From positions 1 through 29,593 of the forward strand of contig JAEZJK010000047.1 in assembly GCA_023415835.1 (NCBI GenBank): a stretch of DNA of 29,593 nt, in the 5' to 3' direction. Positions 15,973-24,410 of the stretch are shown here, piece after piece. Source of the DNA: Bacillota bacterium. GTDB lineage: Bacteria > Bacillota > UBA4882 > UBA8346. Made by a program: the position numbers and the translations under genes. The notes beneath the pieces were generated by a model. The model worked only from the letters and a program-made list of their open reading frames with translations, did no database searches and was not told the origin of the DNA. How positions within the stretch are numbered: position 1 is the first letter of the stretch; each line of letters starts with the position of its first letter.

Positions 15973-16392
15973 ATGATTAATCAGAATAATAAATGGCTCG
16001 TACCAACTGGGATTATCCTTGGAGCCTTGATTTTAGCGGCTGGATTAATTTGGGCGTTTAATGCCTTTTCATTCAAATTAGCTACGGTAGATATTCAAAA
16101 AATCGAGGAGCAGAGTGAATTCAGTAAGAAATTGAATGAAGAGGTCCAAGCAAAAGGGAATGAGTTATCTTCAAAATTTAAATCAGCAAAAACCGACAAG
16201 GAAAAACAAGCCATTAACTCGGAGTTTGAAAGCTTTAAGAATGAAAAACAGAAAGAATTCACTTCCAAAGTAAGGACAGTTTTGGGCAAAGTTGCCAAGA
16301 AGCAAGGTTATAAAGCGGTTGCCTCCAACCAGGTTTATATTTACAGCGCTTATGATATTACTGAAGATGTGATTAAGGAATTGGACAAGTAA
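15973..16392 (+). CDS. Skp/OmpH-family periplasmic chaperone, short paralog
   Basis: A 139-residue protein. I move the start to ATG 15973: GGAGG (15960-15964) overlaps the upstream in-frame ATG at 15958 and is 8 nt from 15973. A TM anchor is followed by FKLATVDIQKIEEQSEF, the OmpH opening motif. A short coiled coil follows, then the closing KKQGYKAVASNQVYIYSAYD ITEDVIKEL strand-helix. At this length the tentacle is only about half that of classical Skp. It is the last gene of the BamA block; hairpin sequence follows. Confidence 0.82.
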   Translation: MINQNNKWLVPTGIILGALILAAGLIWAFNAFSFKLATVDIQKIEEQSEFSKKLNEEVQAKGNELSSKFKSAKTDKEKQAINSEFESFKNEKQKEFTSKVRTVLGKVAKKQGYKAVASNQVYIYSAYDITEDVIKELDK

Positions 16393-16418
16393 CTAGTATC
16401 AGGATTTCATAAATTCCA

Positions 16419-16482
16419 ATATTGGCCGTTTAGCTGTTGGTTTTTGGCTTAAAGCCAACAGTTTAGGGCTAGCAGCCAATAT
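16419..16482 (+). terminator. Nested hairpin after the BamA/chaperone block
   Basis: The outer stem ATATTGGC (16419-16426) pairs with GCCAATAT (16475-16482), and the inner stem CTGTTGG (16434-16440) pairs with CCAACAG (16455-16461). An alternative TTGGC/GCCAA hairpin inside competes with the inner stem. There is no clear U-run after it, so termination is inferred from position. The rest of the 353-nt gap up to 16745 holds the hairpin listed next and no gene that I can support. Confidence 0.4.
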
Positions 16483-16640
16483 GACTGATGAATAGATACG
16501 ATATTTAAAGCTTTATATTTGATCGAATTAATTCTATATATTATGTTGAAATAAGTTTTGAGTAAAACATCCCCATCCCAAATATCGGATGTGAATGGCG
16601 AAATTATTGGGCTTTTTTCAACATATGAATCAAGGAAAAT

Positions 16641-16684
16641 ATGTCGCAATAATCCACGCTTATCCAAGAAACTTATTGCGACAT
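16641..16684. repeat. 12-bp stem hairpin upstream of lpxD
   Basis: ATGTCGCAATAA (16641-16652) is the exact reverse complement of 16673-16684, with a 20-nt loop. It is followed by an A-rich run, so it is not a + strand terminator; on the minus strand no transcript is expected. It ends 61 nt before the lpxD start, so it could be a leader structure or a protein-binding site. Confidence 0.5.
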
Positions 16685-16745
16685 AAAAAAGTAAAAAAAT
16701 TAAGCCCTTAGATAACTAGAATGATAACAAAAGGAGTCGGACTCA

Positions 16746-17771
16746 ATGCCATTATTGTCGGAATTAGCAAAGTTGGTAAAAGGGGTAGTAATCGGAGACG
16801 GTAATATTGAAATTAAAGGAATTAAAGGGTTGGATGATGTCGGTCCGGATGAAATTACCATGGCGGCTACCGCCCGTGTTTTGGAAACCGCTGTCCGGAG
16901 TAAGGCAGTAGCTATTATCGTACCCGCCAATGTCGTTGAGGTTTCCAAACCGGCAATTCAGGTCTCCAATCCGAGACTTGCTTTTGCGCAAATTTTGACA
17001 TATTTCACCCCGCCCGTAACCTGTATGCCGGGAATTCACCCAACAGCCGTTGTAGGGGAAAATTTTGATGGTAAGGGTTCCGAGATCGGTCCCCAAGTAT
17101 TTATCGGTACAGATGTAACTATCGGCAAGGGGAGTATTATTCAACCCGGAGCAGTAATCGAAGATCGGGTTAAGATCGGTGAAAACTCGATTATCCATTC
17201 TAATGTGGTAATTCAGAAAGAATGTATTATCGGAAATAGGGTCGAAATACACGCCGGTACCGTTATTGGGGCTGACGGATTTGGTTATGTCACAACCGAT
17301 AGGAAACATATTAAAATACCCCAAGTAGGGAAAGTTGTGATTGAGGACGATGTAGAGATCGGCGCCAATGCTGCAATTGACCGAGCAACTACCGGGGTTA
17401 CATTAGTAAAACGGGGTACTAAAATAGACAATCTTGTTCAAATCGGCCATAATTGTGTACTTGGAGAAGACTGTCTTTTATGTGGCCAAGTTGGTATGGC
17501 CGGTAGCGCTAAACTGGGAGATCGGGTGGTTATGGCTGGTAAAGCGGGTGTGGTTGGCCATGTACTGATTGATCACGATTCGGTGATCGCAGCTTGTTCG
17601 TTAGCTATTAACGGCTTACCGTCAAATTCTTTTGTATCCGGCACCCCAGCCAGGCCTCATGCCGAAGATATGCGAATTCAAGCAACGGCGGGACGTTTGC
17701 CTGAATTACTAAAGGAAATCAGGGAACTCCAAAAGAAGGTTATGGAATTGGAAGAAAGGGTCCGATCTTGA
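16746..17771 (+). CDS. lpxD: UDP-3-O-(3-hydroxyacyl)glucosamine N-acyltransferase
   Basis: A 341-residue cytoplasmic enzyme that adds the N-linked hydroxyacyl chain in lipid A synthesis. Residues 1-95 form the uridine-binding N-domain (ARVLETAVRSKAVAIIVP). From about 98 to 290 the sequence is a left-handed beta-helix of hexapeptide repeats (IGTDVTIGKGSIIQPGAVIE and so on). The catalytic His is His235 in VQIGHNCVLG. GADGFGYV and MAGSAKLGDRV-type LpxD blocks are present. A C-terminal coiled-coil helix follows (ELLKEIRELQKKVMELEERV). AAAGGAGTCGG precedes the ATG. Unusually, lpxC, fabZ, lpxA and lpxB do not follow; a terminator and the Lpt genes do. Confidence 0.95.
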   Translation: MPLLSELAKLVKGVVIGDGNIEIKGIKGLDDVGPDEITMAATARVLETAVRSKAVAIIVPANVVEVSKPAIQVSNPRLAFAQILTYFTPPVTCMPGIHPTAVVGENFDGKGSEIGPQVFIGTDVTIGKGSIIQPGAVIEDRVKIGENSIIHSNVVIQKECIIGNRVEIHAGTVIGADGFGYVTTDRKHIKIPQVGKVVIEDDVEIGANAAIDRATTGVTLVKRGTKIDNLVQIGHNCVLGEDCLLCGQVGMAGSAKLGDRVVMAGKAGVVGHVLIDHDSVIAACSLAINGLPSNSFVSGTPARPHAEDMRIQATAGRLPELLKEIRELQKKVMELEERVRS

Positions 17772-17801
17772 AACCTCCGATTTTTTGGAGGATTTTGATA
17801 A

Positions 17802-17854
17802 AACTTGGCGAAGTAGTCCCATAAATGGATGGGGCTACTTTTTTTAGCCAAGTT
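17802..17854 (+). terminator. Terminator after lpxD (nested stem)
   Basis: AGTAGTCCC pairs with GGGGCTACT (one G-U) around a 10-nt loop, followed by a T-run. An outer AACTTGGC/GCCAAGTT stem (17802-17809 with 17847-17854) closes over it. This separates lpxD from the Lpt genes. Confidence 0.75.
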
Positions 17855-17899
17855 CTATTATGGACTCCTGGTTCGATGAAAAGAGCCATTTTTTAAATT

Positions 17900-17924
17900 A
17901 AAAAAGCGCATTGGGCGCTTTTTT
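17900..17924 (+). terminator. Bidirectional hairpin before the Lpt operon
   Basis: A perfect 10-bp stem AAAAAAGCGC/GCGCTTTTTT has a 5-nt loop. The A-run on one side and T-run on the other fit a two-way intrinsic terminator. It ends 27 nt before the permease start, so the Lpt operon promoter must lie around or beyond it, or read-through must occur. Confidence 0.7.
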
Positions 17925-17951
17925 GATAAGCCGAGGGATAAGAGGATAACC

Positions 17952-19034
17952 GTGCAGATACTAAATCGTTACATATGGAATGAATTTATTCAACAATTCC
18001 TTGTATGCGGCCTTGGGTTTACGGCTTTAGGAATTGGTAAGATTTTTTTTGATTATAATGATTTATTCATCGGTTACCGCGTAACTCCCAAATTACTCTG
18101 TATCCTTTTACTCAACCAAATACCTGCGCTTTTAATGGATATCATCCCTGCCGCTACATTGTTTGGTGTAATTCTGTTCATGGGGAGATTGCTTCGGGAA
18201 CGGGAACTAGATGTGATTCGGATCAACGGAGTCAGTTTAATGAAGATTATGGCTCCGGTATTTATCGGAGTGTTTGTATTTTGCGTCGCGGCATTTTTTT
18301 GGAACGATTATATAGTGCCATCGGCCAATCACCGTTTCGAGGTTGAGCTTCGCCGAATGTCGGTTAAACAAGATTTTCCATTATTCCGTGAGAATGTTGT
18401 CTTTAAAGCTCCCCAAAACCGTTTTATCTACCTAAAAAGGGTGGAGCGGAAAACCGGAATAATAGGGGGAATATTGATCTTCGAGGCCGGTTCCGGGGGT
18501 GAGTGGCCGAGGATTATCACCGCGGAATATGGGCGGATTAACAAAGGGATTTGGGAGTTAAATCAAGGTGTGGTTCATGAATTTGATAAAGAGGGTGCAG
18601 TAAATTCCGAACTTAAATTTAGTAAAATGGAACTGGTGATGAATAAGGATTATCATGGATTTATCAGTGAAGAAAAAGGCCCGAATGAAATGCGGACCAC
18701 TGAATTATTGCAGATGATCAACTTATATAGGCGTAGTGGGCTGAATATACCGGCATTCCAGGTTTTTTATCAATCAAAATTTTCCGATCCGATCATCTCG
18801 TTAACACTGGTTTTTTTAGCAGCCCCTTTAACTTTAATGACTGGCCGGAACTCACGGTGGCTGGGTTTAGTCCTTTGTTTCTTAATTATTATGGGTTATT
18901 ATGCGTTGCAAGTAATCGGAAGGACTATGGGGGTAAATAGCTTAATCGCTCCGTGGGCGGCAGCATGGGTTCCGAACCTATTCTTTTTAGTAATCGGTAT
19001 TTTCTTGCTGTTAAAGACGGAACAATGGAAATGA
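17952..19034 (+). CDS. LptF/LptG (YjgP/YjgQ) family LPS-export permease
   Basis: A 360-residue inner-membrane permease that, with the LptB ATPase, extracts LPS and passes it to LptC. N-terminal TM helices (residues about 12-30, 45-80 and 95-118) flank the conserved cytoplasmic MGRLLRERELDVIRINGVS segment. A periplasmic beta-jellyroll occupies about 120-255, and three TM helices close the protein. The start is GTG with AAGAGGAT upstream. Only one such gene is present here, where E. coli uses LptF plus LptG, so it may act as a homodimer or the partner is elsewhere. lptB is not in the window. It overlaps lptD by 10 nt. Confidence 0.9.
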   Translation: MQILNRYIWNEFIQQFLVCGLGFTALGIGKIFFDYNDLFIGYRVTPKLLCILLLNQIPALLMDIIPAATLFGVILFMGRLLRERELDVIRINGVSLMKIMAPVFIGVFVFCVAAFFWNDYIVPSANHRFEVELRRMSVKQDFPLFRENVVFKAPQNRFIYLKRVERKTGIIGGILIFEAGSGGEWPRIITAEYGRINKGIWELNQGVVHEFDKEGAVNSELKFSKMELVMNKDYHGFISEEKGPNEMRTTELLQMINLYRRSGLNIPAFQVFYQSKFSDPIISLTLVFLAAPLTLMTGRNSRWLGLVLCFLIIMGYYALQVIGRTMGVNSLIAPWAAAWVPNLFFLVIGIFLLLKTEQWK

Positions 19035-21175
19035 TTCGTGGTTTAGCCTTGGGTGCAGCTTTAGCAATTTCCCTTTTGTTATTATTTGGGGGGGATGCCC
19101 TGGCGGAAACAGTCAGTGTGACTCTTACCGCTGACGAAATCAACTACGATTATCATTCCAAGCAGATTGAAGCGAAGGGAAATGTACAAATAAGTTATAA
19201 AAAAACAAAGGTTCGTTCCGATCAAGCAGTTATCGACCATGATCAAAACATTTTATTAGCTACCGGGCATGTTAAAGTTGAAAAAGAAGGCGATCTATTC
19301 GACGGCGACCGCTTTTTGTATTACCTCGAGACGCAACAAGGATGGGTCTATCCGGTGATTACCGAAATCACCGACGCGGAAATCGAAGGATCGCTGAAGT
19401 ATACAGCTACAGAAGCGTTTATAAAAGGTGAAGAGATCTTATTTAAAAAGGCTTACTTGACCAGTTGCGATCTAGAGCACCCGCATTACCATTTTACAGC
19501 CAAGGAGGTTGAATATTTCCCGGAGGATAAAATAAAAATGCGGCATGTTTGGTACTGGGAACACCGGGTGCCTTTGATTTACGTTCCGGTTTTATTCATT
19601 TCCTTGGAAGAAGACAGTAATAATTTCGGTATGCAAGTAGGTTGGAATAATACTGATGGATGGTGGGTATCGGCTTGGTATACATATTACTTCGGGGATG
19701 ACAATTCTTTAATGGTCCGTAATAAAACTACCGAGCATGGGATAGATTACTGGGAATTTGAACATATCAACAAGCTTTCACCTACGAGGAAACTAAGCCA
19801 AACCTTTGAGATTGAAGATAAAGATAAAATTGGTAATTATAACGATGATTATAAGTTTGGTTTAAAGTATGAAGATCGCACCAACCCTAAAATGAACTAT
19901 GAAACTTGGATCAATGCTTGGAAACGTTATACTATTAAAGGGGATAATTATTATGATGGTGAGTTTGTTTTAAATTTTAAAGGGCAATCCCCCTATCCAG
20001 CCATAAAGTATTATTATGATATCAAGGGAGAACAAGTCCTTCCGGAAATGTATCTTTATGAATCGTGGAAATATAATATTGATCCTTCCTTTAATATTTC
20101 GTTAAACGGAGAATGGCTCTATAGCGAGCGAAGATTAGATGGCGGTCAACCTTCCAATAAAATGGATTATTACTTTAATTTATTAAAGAAATGGAAACAA
20201 TCCGATCTTTCGATTAAAACTTCTGAAAAAAATATAGGTGTCAATGAAAGCATTGTTCCGGATATAACTTATACGATCTATAAATGGGATGCACCTTTAG
20301 TGGGAGAGATTAAAACCACTTCTCAATATACGCATAAAGAAACAGTAAAAACTAATACCAATGTCAAAACCGAAGGCGATCGGGCCGCTGTTGACCTCCA
20401 AAAAATTAATAACTTATGGGAAAAGGGTAATGTGACCTTATCAAATGATATTCAATTTCGGTTTCGCGATTATATAATTAATGACAGCCCATCAGAAGTA
20501 GAGGCTTTAACTGAATCACTAGTAATAAAAAATATGTTTACTAATGAATTAAATACCGAAATCAAATTAGGTTTTACTGAAGTTCAGGGGGAAACAAATC
20601 AATTTTTTACAAGTAGTGATGATATCAGGCCAGGGGCTGAGATTCGTAATTACTGGAATTGGAAGAGTCGAATTTTTAGTGCCAATTTTAACACTGGGTA
20701 TAATTTTGAAACCGAATACGCATATCCTGCATATCTCGGCGCTACTTGGACACCGAATTCTACTTCGGTAGGTTTTGGAACGGTTTATTATTGGGATAAT
20801 GGTCCTGGTGAAAATTTTGGGTTTGGCGCGACAAGGCTCACAGTTAATTCGTCCCCGAGAAAAGATTGGCAAATTATTCTTTTACTAAATTATGACTTTA
20901 CGACTCAGTTGTGGTCTCAGAAACGAATGGATTTGGAATTGACTGAACAGCTTAGCCCAAAGTGGAAGGCAAACCTAAGGATGAATTATAATATGTTAAT
21001 TGATGACTTCACCAACGCTAATGTGGGTTTGGCTTACGATTGGCACTGCCGTACCCTGGAAATGCATTATGATTGGGTTGAACGCGAATACTGGCTTCAA
21101 TTTACTTTCAAAGCTTTCCCACAGGCCAGGTTCAATACCTCCGAAAATCCGTTGGAGTATTTGAATTATGAGTAA
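19025..21175 (+). CDS. lptD: LPS-assembly outer-membrane protein LptD
   Basis: About 716 residues. LptD is the outer-membrane translocon that places LPS on the cell surface. The signal peptide ends at GGDALA (residue 27). Residues 31-135 are an OstA/LptA-like jellyroll (LTADEINYDYHSKQIEAKGN). The C-terminal part is a large beta-barrel rich in aromatic amphipathic strands (YDWVEREYWLQFTFKA near the end). ATG 19025 or 19031 are both possible starts; 19031 gives an ATGA overlap with the permease stop. A longer reading from 18953 would skip the signal peptide and is rejected. No LptE is seen. Confidence 0.88.
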   Translation: MEMIRGLALGAALAISLLLLFGGDALAETVSVTLTADEINYDYHSKQIEAKGNVQISYKKTKVRSDQAVIDHDQNILLATGHVKVEKEGDLFDGDRFLYYLETQQGWVYPVITEITDAEIEGSLKYTATEAFIKGEEILFKKAYLTSCDLEHPHYHFTAKEVEYFPEDKIKMRHVWYWEHRVPLIYVPVLFISLEEDSNNFGMQVGWNNTDGWWVSAWYTYYFGDDNSLMVRNKTTEHGIDYWEFEHINKLSPTRKLSQTFEIEDKDKIGNYNDDYKFGLKYEDRTNPKMNYETWINAWKRYTIKGDNYYDGEFVLNFKGQSPYPAIKYYYDIKGEQVLPEMYLYESWKYNIDPSFNISLNGEWLYSERRLDGGQPSNKMDYYFNLLKKWKQSDLSIKTSEKNIGVNESIVPDITYTIYKWDAPLVGEIKTTSQYTHKETVKTNTNVKTEGDRAAVDLQKINNLWEKGNVTLSNDIQFRFRDYIINDSPSEVEALTESLVIKNMFTNELNTEIKLGFTEVQGETNQFFTSSDDIRPGAEIRNYWNWKSRIFSANFNTGYNFETEYAYPAYLGATWTPNSTSVGFGTVYYWDNGPGENFGFGATRLTVNSSPRKDWQIILLLNYDFTTQLWSQKRMDLELTEQLSPKWKANLRMNYNMLIDDFTNANVGLAYDWHCRTLEMHYDWVEREYWLQFTFKAFPQARFNTSENPLEYLNYE

Positions 21176-21806
21176 AAAAAGCTTGATCATTATTTTAATT
21201 GTGGGAGGAACCATTTTCCTAGGCTATCTCGGCGGATGGTGGGAGGTTTTTTACAAAGGGTTGGAGAACACTCCGTCAGTTGTTCAACCTTCAAAACCCG
21301 CTTCGGTAATGTATGATAGCGAGCTTACCGGTTGGGACGATCAAAAGCGGGCTTGGAAAATCGGGGCGGTTAAAATTTGGGAATCCTCGGACTCCAATCA
21401 AGTGTATTTTGAAGATATTAATAATGGGATAATTTATACCGATAAGGACGGGGAGGTTTATTTTAAGGCAAAATGGGCCCGCTGGGAAAGAGCCCGGCAG
21501 GAGCTGAATATCAGTGGCGGCTTGGAAGCGAAACAAAAAGAGGAATTTTTTACAACCGACCAAGCGGTAATGAAATATAAAACCGAGGAATTGTATTGCC
21601 CTACGCCGGTCCGGTATTATGGGAAAGATCTGAAAGCTACGGCGGACAAGATGACCATGAATTTTGAAAAAGAAGAAGTAGTGATGGAAGGCAATGTGGA
21701 GTTAGTCCATAACGAGGACATAGTCAGATCCGAAGGAATGGTTTATTGGCGAAATGATAAAAAATTCAAGCTGATTAAACCAAGAGAGGCAATAATTAAA
21801 CCATGA
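21168..21806 (+). CDS. lptC: LptC-like LPS-export protein
   Basis: A 212-residue protein, bitopic in the inner membrane, that takes LPS from the permease and hands it to LptA. One N-terminal TM helix (SLIIILIVGGTIFLGYLGG) is followed by a periplasmic domain with repeating strands. The C-terminal half (TADKMTMNFEKEEVVMEGNV, then LVHNEDIVRSEGMVYW) is typical of the LptA/LptC/OstA fold. It overlaps lptD by 8 nt and lptA by 4 nt. Sequence conservation is low in this family, so the call rests on topology, fold pattern and position. Confidence 0.8.
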   Translation: MSKKSLIIILIVGGTIFLGYLGGWWEVFYKGLENTPSVVQPSKPASVMYDSELTGWDDQKRAWKIGAVKIWESSDSNQVYFEDINNGIIYTDKDGEVYFKAKWARWERARQELNISGGLEAKQKEEFFTTDQAVMKYKTEELYCPTPVRYYGKDLKATADKMTMNFEKEEVVMEGNVELVHNEDIVRSEGMVYWRNDKKFKLIKPREAIIKP

Positions 21807-22474
21807 ACCGTTTTTGGGGCGGTTTACTATTATTATTCGTTGTTACTTTTCAAATTGTTATTGCGGCAGAGGAAGTAAGGGTAACAGGGAAAAACGTATG
21901 GGGCGATACCGAAACCAAGATCAATTATATTGAGGGCGATGTCCGCTTTGTTCAGGGGTCGACGGAAATCACTACTGAAAAAGCCCGGGTCGACACTGAC
22001 CGGAAAAGCGCGGTATTTGAAAAGAAGGTCAAACTGAACCATCCTGAAGTTACAATTAAGTCCGAAACCTTGGAATATGATTTGAAAAAAAAAGTAGGGA
22101 CTTTTAAGGCCAATGTGGTTATGAACCGTATTAAAACTGAAGCGACCAATGGAAAAAAAGCAAAAGACCCTTTTACGCTAAATACTAACGAATTATACTT
22201 TGAAACCGACACTAAAAATTTTATTGCCCAAAAAGGCCGGGTTGAGCATAAGGATTTTACCGGCGAGGCCGGGTTAATTGAATATAACGACCAACTACAG
22301 GAATTGTCACTTAAAGAAAATGCCAAATTAATCAGGCCGAAGGGTGAAATAATCAAAGGGAAGCTGATCAAAATTAACGTATCCGATAAAAGTTTTATCG
22401 TTATTGATTCAGTTAGTGTGGAGTTTAAAGTTGAGCAAGAAGCGGATTCGGGAAGCGGCGGGAAGAAAAAATAA
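21803..22474 (+). CDS. lptA: LptA/OstA-family periplasmic LPS-transport bridge
   Basis: A 223-residue protein with a cleavable signal (WGGLLLLFVVTFQIVIAA). It is an OstA domain with recurring ITTEKARVDTDRKSAVFEKK and EAGLIEYNDQLQELSLKENA strands that build the periplasmic LPS slide between LptC and LptD. It ends in a charged Gly/Lys tail. It starts in an ATGA overlap with lptC and closes the Lpt operon; a new GGAGGATG ribosome site follows 19 nt later for an unrelated gene, so transcription may continue. Confidence 0.88.
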   Translation: MNRFWGGLLLLFVVTFQIVIAAEEVRVTGKNVWGDTETKINYIEGDVRFVQGSTEITTEKARVDTDRKSAVFEKKVKLNHPEVTIKSETLEYDLKKKVGTFKANVVMNRIKTEATNGKKAKDPFTLNTNELYFETDTKNFIAQKGRVEHKDFTGEAGLIEYNDQLQELSLKENAKLIRPKGEIIKGKLIKINVSDKSFIVIDSVSVEFKVEQEADSGSGGKKK

Positions 22475-22493
22475 ATGTACTCGGAGGATGTAG

Positions 22494-23396
22494 ATGCCTT
22501 TTATATTTTCCGATTCGGCTACCCTCGGCGACGGGTGGGAATTGAAACTTTTGGAAGAACGGGAAGAGTCTAATGAGGTTGGAGTTTTTGAACTATTGAA
22601 GCTTCGAACCGAAAATATTGATTTTCGATTTCCAAGCGAAGAGTTGCTTGAAAAAGATTTGCGTTTAATCTACGGTATTGGTCCGGCTACTATAGGTAAA
22701 TTAAATGACGCCGGTTATCATTCGATCTCCGATTTAATAGGGCATCCCAGATGGTCTAAAGCGGCGGCTGAGATTTTAAGGATTATCAAAGCCAAGGATT
22801 TTAGCAGGTTAGCCCGTTACGGAGCCTCAGACTTGCAGCTGTTAAGCTTTTTTAAACCGGAGGAGATTGTCTTTATCGATATTGAAACCTCGGGCCTCTA
22901 TTATATTCATCCTGTGTTTTTAGTAGGGATGCTTGCTTTTAAGGATGGCCGGGGGGAGATCAGCCAGATTTTAGCCAGGAATCCAATTGAGGAGCGGGCG
23001 CTTCTTTCGGAAACTATTAGCCGGCTGAAGCAGGCGACTATTATTGTCAGTTTTAATGGACGTAGTTTTGATTTGCCTTATTTGAAAGGCAGGATGAGAT
23101 TTCAAGGTTTAAATGACCAAGTGGCCGCCTTTCATTTTGACCTACTACGGCAGGCGCGGAAAAATTACCGCTCGCAGCTGCCAAATTGCCGGTTATTAAC
23201 AATTGAGCGCTATTTATTTAACCAGGAACGCCTCGATGACCTTCCCGGATCGGAGGTAGCCGAATATTATCAACGTTATCTGGAGACGGAGGAACGCGGT
23301 TATTTGACCCCAATCTTGGAACATAATGCCTGCGACCTTTTGACTATGGCTAAATTGCTTGGATTAATAACTGCCAAATTACCGGAGGTGAGCTAA
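22494..23396 (+). CDS. YprB-like DEDD exonuclease with helix-hairpin-helix
   Basis: A 300-residue ribonuclease-H-like protein. Residues 56-80 (RLIYGIGPATIGKLNDAG) form a helix-hairpin-helix that should bind nucleic acid. The three exonuclease motifs are complete: FIDIETSG (Asp129, Glu131), SFNGRSFDLPYL (Asn188, Asp193) and HNACDLL (His277, Asp281). This is the set of a DEDD 3'-5' exonuclease. YprB-family proteins are widespread in Firmicutes and of unclear substrate. The ATG follows GGAGGATG. The gene abuts the next nuclease gene with no gap. Confidence 0.8.
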   Translation: MPFIFSDSATLGDGWELKLLEEREESNEVGVFELLKLRTENIDFRFPSEELLEKDLRLIYGIGPATIGKLNDAGYHSISDLIGHPRWSKAAAEILRIIKAKDFSRLARYGASDLQLLSFFKPEEIVFIDIETSGLYYIHPVFLVGMLAFKDGRGEISQILARNPIEERALLSETISRLKQATIIVSFNGRSFDLPYLKGRMRFQGLNDQVAAFHFDLLRQARKNYRSQLPNCRLLTIERYLFNQERLDDLPGSEVAEYYQRYLETEERGYLTPILEHNACDLLTMAKLLGLITAKLPEVS

Positions 23397-24407
23397 GTGG
23401 AGATTAAAGATATAACCGGGAATAAAGCGGTATCCGGAGAATATTTAATCGTTGAAAACCAGTTGCGTACTGCTAAGAATGGCAGTAATTATTTAGCGCT
23501 GAAAATTGCCGACCAAACCGGAGAAATAGCCGCCAAAGTTTGGGACGCTGATGAAAACTTATATCAGCAGTTGGAAGCCGGTAAAATTATTGCGCTTTGC
23601 AACATCCACCCAAAGTTGTTTAAAGACCAAATTCAACTAGAATGGGAAGCCAAAAACAGCGGCGCCTTTGAGTTAGTGCCGGATTCCAAGGCGGATTACA
23701 GTAAATTTTTGCCTCACGCGCCGGGTAATTTGGCCGAACATTGGAACTATATTAATGATACTATTCAGGAGATTAATGAACCATCCTTAAAAAAGATCTT
23801 AACAGTATTCTTTGACGACCGGGACTTTGTGAACTTATTTATTAAGGTTCCGGCTGCATTAAAGAGACATCACGTTTATATCGGAGGTTTATTGGAGCAT
23901 ACCGCCGGTGTCGCAGCGATCTGTAAGGCTGCTGCCGCTTATTACCCGCTGGTAAATAAAGACTTATTATTATCCGGCGCAATCTTACACGATATTGGAA
24001 AAACTAAAACTTACAAACTCGAACGGGGGTTTGAAGGGACTGATCAGGGAAAACTCATCGGGCATCTAGTGCTAGGAGTAAATATGATTGAGCGGGCAAT
24101 CACCGGTTTATTTGGGAATCGGCCGGAGGATGCGGGCGATCCGGTTTTAATGAGTTTGATCCATTTACTCGTAAGCCACCATGGGATTATGGAATGGGGG
24201 TCGCCGGTTGAACCGTTGACTTTGGAAGCCTGTATCCTACATCATGCTGATAATATGGACGCCCAAGTCGCAAAGTTTTTAACGATTATCCGTAACCAGG
24301 GGCATGAAAACGCTTGGGCTGCTTTTGATCCGGGGTTGGGAAGATCAATTTTTTTGAAAGGCCTACCCGAAAAAATAGAGCAAAAAGACCTTTCGGAAGG
24401 AGCATAG
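23397..24407 (+). CDS. yhaM: YhaM-like 3'-5' exoribonuclease (OB fold + HD domain)
   Basis: A 336-residue protein. YhaM degrades RNA from the 3' end. Residues 1-90 are an OB fold (KNGSNYLALKIADQTGEIAA). The HD domain carries the metal ligands: His168 (GGLLEHTAG), His198-Asp199 (AILHDIGKTKTY), His223, His261/262 (LVSHHGIMEWGSP) and Asp285 (HHADNMDAQ). All are in the order expected for YhaM. The GTG start directly follows the previous stop codon, with GGAGGTGAG as ribosome site, indicating co-translation with the YprB-like gene. Confidence 0.88.
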   Translation: MEIKDITGNKAVSGEYLIVENQLRTAKNGSNYLALKIADQTGEIAAKVWDADENLYQQLEAGKIIALCNIHPKLFKDQIQLEWEAKNSGAFELVPDSKADYSKFLPHAPGNLAEHWNYINDTIQEINEPSLKKILTVFFDDRDFVNLFIKVPAALKRHHVYIGGLLEHTAGVAAICKAAAAYYPLVNKDLLLSGAILHDIGKTKTYKLERGFEGTDQGKLIGHLVLGVNMIERAITGLFGNRPEDAGDPVLMSLIHLLVSHHGIMEWGSPVEPLTLEACILHHADNMDAQVAKFLTIIRNQGHENAWAAFDPGLGRSIFLKGLPEKIEQKDLSEGA

Positions 24408-24410
24408 TTC

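Noticed and set aside
16764..17324. 186-codon minus-strand open frame inside lpxD
   Set aside because: It mirrors the repetitive hexapeptide coding sequence and has no independent signal.
18953..19024. Longer lptD start inside the permease gene
   Set aside because: It adds residues ahead of a clear signal peptide and lacks a ribosome site; 19025 or 19031 fit better.
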